DNA from: Alectoria sarmentosa
Taxonomy: Eukaryota; Ascomycota; Lecanoromycetes; Lecanorales; Parmeliaceae
Reading direction: 5' to 3'
DNA: 64,000 nucleotides
NCBI GenBank assembly: GCA_009733775.1
Contig: WOGZ01000067.1
Location: 1 to 64,000 of the forward strand
Each line of letters begins with the position of its first letter. The first letter of the stretch is position 1. The translations under genes and the position numbers were made by a program. The notes under the pieces were generated by a model, which ran no database searches, was not told where the DNA came from, and worked only from the letters and a program-made list of their open reading frames with translations. Shown here piece by piece: positions 1-9,520 of this stretch.

Positions 1-547
1 TGTGTTGCGACGAAAAGTGCCAAGACATTCCAATTGGTTTTGAAAACGCTAAATGGTGTGATAGGCCACAGTACTAGTACTTGTACCGGACTTCGGACCT
101 GGAACCATGACAATTGCGATTATTCGGTAGAATTTCCAGTGTAAAGTGAGTTTAGCAGCATATACTCGCATACGCGGACATTGCAGAGATTTCATATGAG
201 TGCAACGCACGCAATAATTGTGATGAGGCTACGAGGCTGAATAGGATTACGTAGGTGAGGCATTATCGTGCAGACGAAGGATCAGTAAAAGGTCAGCGTA
301 GCATCAATGTGTGGACTTGCTGTTACTTCGGCCATTGCAAAGCCTGGCCCTTTTTCTTCTCCTGATTCGCAACAAACATTCTGCAGCATCCATCATAGTA
401 AATACAGTACAGTCATATCCAAATTTTTACTTAACCTCAAGAGATACTGCTATTCTATCTCTATTTTATGCTTGCAGTCTCAACGTCGACCGGGGCAGCT
501 GTCTTCACGAGCACACACCTTCTACACGCCTGCTTCTCACCAATGCA
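1..547. other. Left-edge intergenic / upstream of receptor gene
   Basis: No convincing gene seen. This is the presumed promoter and 5' leader of the receptor gene that starts at 548. Open frames here lack ATG starts or family resemblance. Confidence 0.4.
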
Positions 548-1806
548 ATGGATCTCAACGAACCAAGTCTCGCCGTGAAATCCTCCTCGGGTATCGTGGT
601 CATCGCGGTAATAGCCTCCCTTGTCGCGCTGGATACTGCTGCCCTCGGTATTCGACTTTGGTCGAGGCGTCTCCAAGGTCTTTCGTTGTGCTTCAATGAC
701 TATGCAGTGCTGTTCGCATGGGTATGCACAGCGATGCGTTTTAATACATGAATTCCAATCATTTGGCTCACAGTTGATAGCCTCTCGTAGCCGGCACGCT
801 AGTCTCTGGCGTTCTTGGTAACCCCACCCACAGTCTGTGGAAGAGCTGCTTCGTGATCTGACAGTAGGAAAGCTGTAATTCGAGGAGGACTTGGTCAGCA
901 CCTTGTTGATGTCAGTCCCAGAGAAGTGACATTCCTTCTAAAGGTATAAGTCATGCGTCAATCGTGAGCTTTGAAGTCCGTACGCTAATGTCCTCAAGAT
1001 TATCCCTGCCGTCGGAATTATCTGGATTGTTGCAAATACTCTTATCAAGGTCTCGATACTTCACTTCTACAATGCGGTATTCGGCATCAACAAAACTTTC
1101 CGCAATGTAAACTTTACCTTGGCGGCTATGGTCGTATGTTTCGGCTTTGGTGTAGTTCTCCAAGAATTTCTCTTATGTCGACCTTTCGCCAAAACTTGGA
1201 ACCCGCTTCTTCCGGGCGTCTGCGGCTCTTCATCTGCCACTATCCTCGCTGAGGCCATTATCAACATGCTGTTAGATATCGCGATCCTTTCTCTCCCAAT
1301 GCCACTGGTGTGGAGGCTTCAGATGAATCGGCGAAGGAAGATCATTCTTACCATCATCTTCGGTCTAGGCTTCATGTATGTGCTCATAGTACTAGTGTCT
1401 TCGTGATAAGCTAACATGTACCCCATAAAGCGTCTGTGTGATTACCATTCTTCGAATTGTGTTCGCAACTCAGTTTGATGCTTATGACATTACGTATAGC
1501 TACATGGGTGTCTCGGTAACCACGGTACTTGAGCCATTACTGGGCATGATAGTGTCTTCCTTGCCCATGTTCCCGCCCGCTTTTAAGAAATTCCTGGGCG
1601 GTGAGGGCGATCACGAGTCCCAAAGAGTACGCTCTAGCAGTTTGACCCGGCTGCGTTCGAACGGCATGGAACCATCACGGCATCTCCCAAGGCTTGGTAG
1701 CTCATACCCTGTTGCGGACCTGAATATGGGTATCATGGAGAACGAAGCGATTAGATCCAATAGTAGAGCTAGTCCCTTCGACATTGAACATACCACAGAC
1801 TCCTGA
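548..1806 (+). CDS. PTH11-like rhodopsin-domain integral membrane protein
   Basis: Predicted seven-helix plasma-membrane protein of the fungal PTH11-like / rhodopsin-domain family, whose members are receptor-like and often linked to host or surface sensing. The ATG at 548 opens a helix (SSGIVVIAVIASLVALDTAA) followed by the family-typical loop before FNDYAVLFAW. GGLGQH, TLIKVSILHFYNAVFG, RPFAKTWNP and the LSLPMPLVWRLQM helix are all family hallmarks. Exons read 548-721, about 774-817, about 868-943, 999-1375 and 1431-1806; the last three junctions are clear, the two small middle introns are tentative. The product is about 349 aa, and the C-terminal tail is Ser/Arg-rich and cytosolic. There is no N-terminal CFEM Cys-rich domain, so this is a CFEM-less member. 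The ligand cannot be inferred. Confidence 0.75.
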
Positions 1807-2165
1807 GTTGAGACAATCCCAAAGTCAATGATCAATGAAGAGAAAGTGTGGGAAACTCGGTTTGATGAAACGGTCTAAGGAGTTGAGTACGGCGGACAAC
1901 GGTTACAACTAAAACAATACCAAAACTCATCAAATTTCTCAAATTTTCCACCAAATTCTTTAAATTTTGACCCAAATTTTTTTAAATTTTGATTATGTCT
2001 CATTTATATGATTCAAGATGTTCTCGAATAATGTCCTCGAATAAAAATTTTACATTCAATCTTATAAGGTTGATTTAAAGTTTTCGCAACTTCAAAAATC
2101 AAATGACAAAACTTTTTTGATTTTCAAATTTCAAATTTTAGATTTCGAATTTCAATTTTTATTTC

Positions 2166-2210
2166 TCGAAGCATTTTATTTCGAAGCATTTTATTTCGGA
2201 GTATTTTTAC
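2166..2210. repeat. 15-bp tandem repeat, three units
   Basis: Unit TCGAAGCATTTTATT is perfect at 2166-2180 and 2181-2195, with a degenerate third copy at 2196-2210. It lies in an open frame (ATG near 2117) that would encode a Phe-rich peptide, but the frame is more likely a relic than a gene. Confidence 0.75.
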
Positions 2211-2287
2211 CTCGAGATATTCTTATTTCAAAATTTATTTTAAAATATGATATCGCGAAGCATGTTATCGTTTTTAAAAAACTTCTC

Positions 2288-2384
2288 GAAGAGTCTTTTA
2301 AAGAGTTTCCCAAAGAGTTCCCTGAAGAAGTCTTCGAAAAGGCCCTTTAAAAAGTCCTCGAAAGAACGCCTCGAAGAGTATCGC
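2288..2384. repeat. 12-bp periodic degenerate tandem repeat
   Basis: Eight consecutive units of about 12 bp, purine-rich at the start and pyrimidine-rich at the end (consensus near RAAGAGTYYYYY), with one extra base at 2348. In the forward frame the first five units read as charged tetrapeptides often ending in Phe or Leu. A similar 12-bp period recurs at 62904-62951. Confidence 0.6.
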
Positions 2385-4160
2385 AATAAAAAAATTTGAA
2401 AATCTGAAATTATTTTGTGGTTTTTGGTTTTGTTTTAATTGTAACCGTCGTCCGTCGTAGTTGAGCCACGAAAGCCATAAGACTTGATGGAGCTTTTTTT
2501 GGTGGGCAGTCTAGATGGGTTTCGTTTGTGAAGATACCCGTGGATTTTCAGGCCCGTTTGTGCATATTCGCGACGAAAGCTTCAATTACGCAGCAACAAC
2601 GAATCTCTGAGCAACTGCTATCCAGTGTTCGCCTCCAAAACGGCACATTGAATGCCACCTTCTCTGACTACCCACCAACGCTGCCTCAAGCGACTTCCCC
2701 AGTACAGCAAGTCAAACACACCTGCTCCAGGACAGAACAATTGATGCAAAAATCAACTCTCTCGCTTCGTTTGAGGCAAATCGCCTCACTCTCAACAACA
2801 GTGAAATCGGTCGAACCAATAAATGTCTGACACTGCATGAAAAGCTTGTTGGTCAACCTCGGACAACGCGCAGAATATCGGTCCAGATTTATCGCGCAGA
2901 GAGGTTCCGAGTGAGATCTGCCACATCGAACACGCATCTGGGGATTTCGGAAGGCTCGATATTTTGCTAGACGTTGCTCGTATCCGATGTTGTCAATGGC
3001 GTCTCCCTGAATCGTCGACAGTGGCTGAGGGCTAGGCGAAATCTAGTCTGGCCAGCAATATTCCCTCCGTTATTTTGGGGGCACACAGACACTTGTGGTA
3101 TTGTTGCGTTGCCATTACCACAGCAGATTAGCGGGTCTTTTGGGTCTTTCGGATGATTAAGCTACTAATCCTGTTGTGTGTGTGGTTGGGGGGGGGGGTT
3201 AAGATAATGTGTTGTAGGTCATCAACATAGTATTGTACCAGGTAGACGCACTCTCAATTCACATTTCGTCTTTGATGCCGCGCTTCTGGTCTGTTAAAAA
3301 CCGTCCTTCCAACAATTTGATATGTTGCGGTCATACTTTTCCCAACGTCATACTTCAGTCTTGCCCATTGCTAATAGCATTTGCACCTAATACTATCGAT
3401 GTGATACTACCTACACTCTATTGTGTGGAGAAAACCATGGCGCTGGAGCGAACCAGTTCGGTATCAAAGATCTATGGCTAGTGGGTTTGAGAACGACTCG
3501 TTGTATCCTGGAGTTGTGGAGGGGAGAGTCATCAAAAGCCAAATATGTCTTTCAATCATTCTACGCAAGAGTGTGATCATCACGATGACACTACCTCGAT
3601 GGTATCGTAATCCCGTACTTATCTTTCTCCTCCTCTACACCTAATCCTTTCCCATGTGTTGTTTACCACGGGATATGTCATCCGATTCTAGCGCCAACCT
3701 TTGCCTCCGACAGTCAAAACTGAATGCTAGAAGCTTCTGATAGGGGTACATCTGCGCCAAACTCTTTGGATAATAAGCCAGCTTCAGAATTCTGCCCCCC
3801 CCCCCAATCATACTTTCTAAAACCATAGCTTCCCGCTGACCGACTTTCAGGCGTGATGTGCTCTTTTCATTCGCGATGGAAAGCTTGGGCAAAGGTTCAG
3901 CAGCTCACCCTTGAGCTAGCGTGCCGAGACTGTTTCGACTAGCATCAGTTCTTATTGTAAATCAGAAAAATGCTCCGCTGATAGTTGAATTGACAGCGGA
4001 TTAGTTTGGTCTTTTTATATTCTGACAGTTGGTGCAATTCTACTTCTAATCGAACAGTTTGTGCAGTTTGGACCTCAACACCAACTATTTCAACAATCGC
4101 CAGCCCTGATTACAAACATGCACGAAAGCTGTCATCATAGAGGAAGCGGGAAAGGCGGAG

Positions 4161-5460
4161 ATGGCTGATATCAAGGAACAATCTACGAGGGCAAAGAATT
4201 TCAAGGTCAAAACCGTGACCGTGGCTTTGAATCCGAGTAATACATAGCCATTGAACAGCCTGCTAAACTCACTGACGAGCTTAGCTGCTTTCCAAATGAC
4301 GGATGACGATGGCCCTGTTGGTGGTATCTTAGATGTGAAATTACCGTCAGGCATCCATCCGTTTTCTAGTAGAGCTAAGCCTTTCTGTTGCAGGCTGTTA
4401 TGTATCAGGGGTCGTGGAAGAAGTGGGATCCGACTGCAAGACCGACGTTAAGAAAGGGGACAAGGTGTTCTGCATTTGTCATATGGTGCGAACAAGATAT
4501 GTCCTCTACTTGGTCACGTCGTCTTCGGTTGCGGTGCTGAATCCCAACGTATCCAGCAACAACTTGAACATGGTGCTTTCGCGGACTTCGCCATGGTCAA
4601 AGATGGTTACTTGGCCAAGATTCCAGACGGTAAGACCTTTGAAGAGACTGCTTCGATGGGAGTTGGCGTCATCACCGTTTGACAAGCGCTCTACCACGAT
4701 CTGAAACTGCCTTGGCCAACAGAGCCTGCGAAGAAATCCTTTCCCATCTTGATATACGGGGGAAGCACAGCACCTGGTACGGTCGCCATTCAAAATGCCA
4801 AATTGTAAGACTACTTCTTGTCCTGTTTTCCCTGCTTCAATCTGAACCAAAACCTAGGTCTGGCCTTACAGTCCATCACCACCGCAAGCCCGAGAAACTT
4901 CTCCCTCGTCTCATCGTACGGCGCCGATGCCGTCTTCGACCACCGCGACCCCGAATGCGGCTCCAAGATTCGTGCTTTCACCAACAATTCCCTGCGTCAT
5001 GTCTTCGACTGCATTTCGGTAGAAATCCTCATTCAAGATCGATGCCGCCGCCCTCTCAAGCAACAGCAGCCAAGAGCTCCATTGTCTAGCATTGCTACCC
5101 CCCCAACAGCTGGCCCTCTGAGCCCAAAGACGTGAGTGTGCGCTGGATGCTTGCGTACATCTCACTCGGGGAAAATTTCTTCGACTACGGAACTACCCGG
5201 CCAGTCGTGCCGGAGCGGTTTCAGAGGGGCGTCAAATATTGGGAGATCAATGCGATGCTTTTGGCAAAAGGGGAGATTAAGACGCATCCCATCACTGTGA
5301 AGGATGGGGGGCTCTTGCTACTTCCCGAAGGGTAAGGAGTAAATGATCTCAAATCCTGTCCGTCTCGTCCACTAATCTCCATATGAACCTAGCATCGATG
5401 AGTAACGCCATCAGAAAGTCAGCGCTACCAAGCTGATTTATCGTATAGCTGATACTCTAG
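4161..5460 (+). pseudogene. Broken ToxD-like / trans-enoyl-reductase medium-chain dehydrogenase
   Basis: The intact family members are NADPH-dependent medium-chain reductases, zinc-less ADH-like, used as stand-alone or polyketide-partner enoyl reductases. Fragments in the right order are visible: KVKTVTVALNPSN (from the ATG at 4161), SGVVEEVGSDCKTDVKKGDKVF (about 4400-4470), GAFADFAMVKDGYLAKIPDG (about 4572), GVGVITV followed by QALYHDLKLPWP, NADP-binding-fold IYGGSTAPGTVAIQ (about 4758), SYGADAVFDHRDPE (about 4912), VRWMLAYISLGENFF (5140) and KVSATKLIYRIADT (about 5418). These sit in different frames. There is a stop just after VALNPSN, shifts near 4300-4480, 5030 and 5100, an in-frame TGA at 4680 where Gly is expected, and a TAA in the last exon. 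Several independent lesions exclude one sequencing error. Confidence 0.85.
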
Positions 5461-6014
5461 GATTGACCTACGATCACTCGGAAAAGTCTGGTGTAAACTT
5501 CTACATCGACGCGCGCTCACGCCAATAGGTGATATGACCGCTTATCGGTAGCTGGGAATGCCATTCCAATGAACAAGTGGTACATATGACAGAGCTGACA
5601 AGTGCAACTAATTGTTTGACTTTCATTTTCTTGCCAATCTCATTCCCCACATCAGTTTTTGAAATGAACTTTCGGCAGCTTGGACAACGAACATCGTCTA
5701 TCTGGCTATTGGGTAGCTCCTCTGCTAGCTGGTTGTATCATCCTGGTCGAGAGCGAAAGCCAGCTAAAGACACTTCTAAGACGTTTTTGGACATTGAGTA
5801 AGAGGACCGGTATCTGAAATTTCTGGGATTTGGTCGGGCAGGGCGACAAGGGAAAAGGCTAGGAACAGACTGTAGTTCGCAATGGTCGATATAGGATCTA
5901 TAGCTTGGAGCATTTCTAATATAGAAGAGTGAGGAAATTCTACTCGAGTAGAAAAGAGTGACTAGCCATAATCAAGCAAAAACGGCGCAAGCCTTCTTGG
6001 CTTTGAAAACGGCC
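5461..6014. other. Intergenic, no gene seen
   Basis: Lies between the broken reductase and the 3' end of the minus-strand nuclease-like gene. It probably contains that gene's terminator region. Nothing else is supportable. Confidence 0.4.
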
Positions 6015-7253
6015 TCAATCTGACACTATATGTGAAGAGACGGGTTGGTCTGTCCGCTGACGTTTGGCTTGAGATCGAGTCGAGCGCATTGCTATCCGTC
6101 TTGGAGAAGGACGTGCATGCGACCCGTCGTCTCCTTCTGACGCTTCGTCCTTGCGGCGTTTGGTGCCAGCGTGAGTGGGTCTCAACACATCAGGAGCGAG
6201 GTTCAATCCTTTGACATCATGGTGTTGGCCTCCGGATGTCTGACGCCTCATAGCTTCAGCCAAGGGTGGGTACCAGTAGCAGATTTCGTGGCTTTCCAGT
6301 GCCATCATATGAAGCCACCATAAGGCCAGATTGATAGTGAGAGAGGTTTTGCTCGCACTCGCTTCGCTGTCGTTGCTGCTCCATGGGATCGCCTTGTATT
6401 CCAGGGTTCCGTGTCTTAGGATATCTGACGCTGCGTTCTTTGGGGAACTATTCGAAAGCTCTGAAGAGGCCGGGGTCAATCGTTCCTTGGGACTAGGGAA
6501 CGACCGCACGGAGCCCTGAGATTCTACCGGAGACTTCAAGTCGTCCTGCGAAAAGGGGCGAATGCGCGTAACAACTAACTCCTTATCGGTAATGATGTAT
6601 CCATAACGAGCTTTCAACTTGCAGCAATATGTAAATATCTGTTTGATAGGCTCAAGCCAGTCGTCCACAAGGTAGACGTCCTCTGTGTCACCAGCCACAA
6701 TGCTATGGCTCGACCACTTCCAACCAACTTTCGTGTCTCCTGGCAAAATATTGCTCGGTCGAGATGTTTGGGGATTGGCTGGTCGGATGTCGGCCCGTCG
6801 GATCCCAGCCCAGTCTGGACAAATACCCGCAGTCCTATCGGCTTGACCGCCCCGGACCATGTATATTTTACCGTCGGCTTGATCGGCCCCAGAGAAATTC
6901 TGAGTCATGTCTAGAGCATGGGAGATAACAGACTGATTCCACTTGATAACGAGAGCTTCGAATGAATCTTCATCGTGGATCTCGCAAAAGGGGAGATGTG
7001 GTATGGTCGAACGGTCCGTGAAGTTGCCAATTTCCTGGGCGAGGGCTCCCCGCAAATGACCGTCGTAAATCGCCTGCAAAGAATCAAAATCAAAGTCGTC
7101 CCATTGCCGGATGCACCTTGGTTTTTTGTATCCGACGTTTGTGGTATTGCTTTTCGTTCTTTTTGATTTGTCATCGTCGGCGTAATGGACGGTGGTGACG
7201 ACCGGACTGTCAGATCTAAGATATTCCAGAATAGATTTTGTCGCTCCAGGCAT
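6015..7253 (-). CDS. PD-(D/E)XK nuclease-like fungal protein
   Basis: Uninterrupted 412-aa frame from the ATG at 7253. Residues 91-240 look like the fungal PD-(D/E)XK superfamily (PDDEXK_12-like): a helix with conserved Glu near 99, PD at 146-147, then DTK at 173-175 in a strand (GDTKVGWKW), and the downstream core helix and strand QIFTYCCKLKARYGYIITDK. The C-terminus (about 370-405) is rich in Lys/Arg (TKRRKDE, PRRIAMRS, AKRQR), suggesting nuclear import. Members are usually uncharacterised and expanded in filamentous fungi. Whether this one cleaves nucleic acid is unknown, but the putative catalytic D and K are present. It is divergently transcribed from the FTA2-like gene at 8637 with 1.38 kb between the starts. 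The single-exon structure is unusual among its neighbours. Confidence 0.7.
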   Translation of the reverse strand: MPGATKSILEYLRSDSPVVTTVHYADDDKSKRTKSNTTNVGYKKPRCIRQWDDFDFDSLQAIYDGHLRGALAQEIGNFTDRSTIPHLPFCEIHDEDSFEALVIKWNQSVISHALDMTQNFSGADQADGKIYMVRGGQADRTAGICPDWAGIRRADIRPANPQTSRPSNILPGDTKVGWKWSSHSIVAGDTEDVYLVDDWLEPIKQIFTYCCKLKARYGYIITDKELVVTRIRPFSQDDLKSPVESQGSVRSFPSPKERLTPASSELSNSSPKNAASDILRHGTLEYKAIPWSSNDSEASASKTSLTINLALWWLHMMALESHEICYWYPPLAEAMRRQTSGGQHHDVKGLNLAPDVLRPTHAGTKRRKDEASEGDDGSHARPSPRRIAMRSTRSQAKRQRTDQPVSSHIVSD

Positions 7254-7687
7254 TTTTGAAGTTGCCGAACAATGTGAGCTTGTTGGATGAAGGTATACTG
7301 AAATACGCGTCGAAAGTCCGAAGCAGATAATTATAAAATTAATTCGAAGGGTTATGAGACGTGGGATTCCAAATCCAACTCAGCGTCTAGCCTGCGATAT
7401 ATATACGCATAGGCCAATGTGCGGTGCCATTTGAACAAATCGAATGCGAAAGCATTGGCAGAAGAGATGGGGAAGGTCTTTTCTTCCACCAATCATCGTT
7501 GATGGAAGAAGGATGAGGTTGGGAGTGAGTGTGCAGGGGTAGGTGGACTGCGATTGCATGCATCGTGTCGTTTCCAATGCAATGATTACTGCGTACAGCC
7601 AGCAGGCTGAGAGCTATTTCCAAAAATGTTAGCTGAGTCGATGCTTTGAGGACACAGCCTCGTGTGAATTGGGGCGGGGCTGATGAA

Positions 7688-7736
7688 GACATTGAACATT
7701 GGACATTGGACATTGGACATTGGACATTGGACATTG
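7688..7736. repeat. Heptanucleotide minisatellite (GACATTG)n
   Basis: Seven tandem 7-bp units with one substitution in the second unit. Because the unit is not a multiple of three, translation cycles through frames; the apparent minus-strand frame crossing it is an artefact. Confidence 0.95.
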
Positions 7737-8102
7737 GCAGACGGACTAGAGACGTGTAGGATGAAGTAAAGTAGCTTATTAATCTCCTTGATGCTTTGCA
7801 TTGGTTTAGGGCGGGAGGGAGGGACGGGTCGAAAGTCTATTGGCTCAGGTAAAGTAATGAGAATGCATCGAGTCAAGGCAAGAATAGCCGGACGGAGGAG
7901 TGGGGGAACATGCATAAAGTAAAGTAAGCGCTTTCCTTCCTTCACAACTTCGGATGTTCACATGTAGGTGCGGCAAATTGCAGCATAGCAGAGTGATTGC
8001 AGAAACAGCTTGATAAAGTTGTGCTGATCCGATACTCTTTCCTATTTTTGGTGGGTGGCGTGTGCATGTGAGATTGTGAGATTGTGAACAAATCAAAAAA
8101 GT

Positions 8103-8149
8103 GGGGGGGGAATGGGAGAAGGTGGGGGTGCGGGTGGGGGAAAAGTGGG
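8103..8149 (+). promoter_or_regulatory. G-run cluster, possible G-quadruplex
   Basis: At least six runs of three or more G on the plus strand within about 50 bases, separated by short loops, upstream of the start at 8637. This meets the usual sequence rule for an intramolecular G-quadruplex. Function is inferred only. Confidence 0.5.
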
Positions 8150-8247
8150 AGAATCCACACGGTTTTTCCTCTCCCATACTCAGACCCCACCAAATGTCGA
8201 ATTTCTAAGCAACAGCACCCACATTCAAAAGGCATTCCTTCGACTGT

Positions 8248-8259
8248 CACGTGCACGTG
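8248..8259. promoter_or_regulatory. Palindromic double E-box CACGTGCACGTG
   Basis: A perfect 12-bp palindrome with two adjoining CACGTG sites, the core bound by fungal bHLH factors of the Cbf1/Pho4 type. It lies 378 bp before the plus-strand start and about 1 kb before the minus-strand start. Binding is not shown. Confidence 0.5.
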
Positions 8260-8292
8260 TCGAAAAGTGCCAAAAATGCCTCGGGACGCGTC

Positions 8293-8321
8293 TCGGCATC
8301 GGCATCGGCATCGGCATCGGC
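8293..8321. repeat. Hexanucleotide microsatellite (TCGGCA)n
   Basis: Four full TCGGCA units plus a partial fifth, in the promoter/5' leader of the FTA2-like gene. Confidence 0.9.
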
Positions 8322-8636
8322 TCCATACTGCCTACCTACATTAAAAGACTCCAGAGTTCAATTCACTGACGCTCCGAGACGAGACATGCACAGTACCGTA
8401 CGGGGCTTTCTTTCACCCTGCACTATGCATCATTATCATCGTCATCCCGCAAATTCATTGGAGGGACAGTACATTACATTTCAGGGCGACCGCTGATCAT
8501 TGTCTACTTTCTATACAACGCAGATCTCCGTGGTCAATGTCGCCACCCTTGTACCACATCAACATCCTACTTGCCCATTTTGTTTTCTTCTTCATTATGC
8601 CGACCATCATTGTGGAGCTACAGAGCGGCAGCCACC

Positions 8637-9520
8637 ATGTCTATCCCTTTCCACAAGAAGCTTCCGCAATGCCAAGGACCCAAACTTTCTCCTTTCTCCA
8701 AGAGAAAATTCGACGTTCAATTCGTTCGTCTACTTAGCGACAACGAGCGGGAAGGGCACTCGCATGTCTTCGAGGTCATCATAAATGGCAGCCATTATGC
8801 TCTGAAAGTGGTAGATGCATCCCTTTTCTCCTCTCCAGTCGGAGCTGATAACACTAACAGTTCAAATTCTATGATGTGCGCGTTGCGACAATAGGAATGA
8901 GCGAAGAAGAGATACGCAACATTTCCATCAAGACCATCCGCTTTCAGACCGATCCTTTCTACAACGAGTGCCGTGCTTACGGCAGACTGATAGAGTATGG
9001 CGTCAACGGAAAGGTCGCTGTACGTTGCCACGGCCACATGGCTATTCTGGCTGCCAGAGAGGAGGAGCTGGCTCAACGTTTTGAGGTGCATACGTGGAAC
9101 CGCCCCGAGGACGACTCAAGACTCACAATGTCTAAGAGACAGCCATTTCGCGCAATCGTCAAGGATCTCATACAAAACCATCCTCCACTCAACGAGAAAT
9201 TGTTGGGCAGGATGCGGAAGAATTTGCTCAAGATGCGCAAATTAGGGGTGCATCCGCAAGATGTGCGATTGCGGAATTACGGAGGTGGATTGCTTCTGGA
9301 TTTCAGCATCGCCATCACGAAGCCTCACTGGGTCTTTGAATGGGAAGAGCCATGGTGGATCAGATCGATGAAGAACGACGAAATGCAAAAGCTGCAGGTG
9401 ATCATGCTGGAGTCTGGGGTCAAAACATGGCTACGCGCTGTAAGGAATCGGGAGTATTGTATGAAGCTGCGAGGCTCTCCCGACGGTAGAGAGAAAAGGC
9501 GCACGCAAGGGCCGTCATGA
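8637..9520 (+). CDS. FTA2-like / protein-kinase-like protein
   Basis: Two exons, 8637-8810 and 8861-9520, give 277 aa; the 50-bp intron has a GCTGATAAC branch site. The start at 8637 has a strong context (GCCACCATG). The protein resembles the fungal kinetochore Sim4-complex FTA2 domain family, which has a protein-kinase-like fold: HYALKVF matches the beta-3 Lys strand, DPFYNECRAYGRLIE is the typical alpha-C region, HPQDVRLRNY carries an Asp and Asn at catalytic-loop spacing, and LLLDFSIA replaces DFG with DFS. Many such proteins in filamentous fungi are multicopy and not proven kinetochore parts, so the kinetochore role is only a family label. Its divergent neighbour is the nuclease-like gene. 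Confidence 0.75.

Larger units (their letters stand above)
1900..2410. repeat. AT-rich repeat relic, probably RIP-affected
   Basis: Sharp change to A/T-dominated sequence rich in TTTAAATTT and TCGAA words, flanked by normal DNA on both sides. C and G survive mainly as CpG while CpA is scarce, the pattern expected of repeat-induced point mutation. It resembles the large block at 59.1-64 kb in composition. No transposon protein can be read from it. Confidence 0.5.
1807..4160. other. Intergenic region with AT-rich relic and homopolymers
   Basis: About 1900-2410 is AT-rich, with remaining C/G mostly in CpG (see separate repeat entries). 2410-4160 returns to normal composition with no supported gene; a 100-codon frame ending at 2830 lacks recognisable domains. 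It carries an 11-G run at 3188-3198 and an 11-C run at 3795-3805, both sites where sequencing length errors are likely. Confidence 0.5.
7254..8636. promoter_or_regulatory. Shared divergent promoter region, repeat-rich
   Basis: 1.38 kb separating two head-to-head starts (minus at 7253, plus at 8637). It holds a heptamer minisatellite, a G-run cluster, a double E-box palindrome and a hexamer repeat, listed separately. Open frames here only reflect these repeats. Confidence 0.55.

Noticed and set aside
461..901. Long minus-strand frame opposite the PTH11-like receptor
   Set aside because: Shadow of the receptor exons; no domain and no proper ATG context.
2528..2830. 100-codon plus-strand frame
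   Set aside because: Composition is coding-like but no family, splice partner or neighbouring evidence is seen.
7387..7945. Minus-strand frames with repeated MSNVQCP peptide
   Set aside because: They are produced by the 7-bp minisatellite at 7688-7736 and not by a gene.
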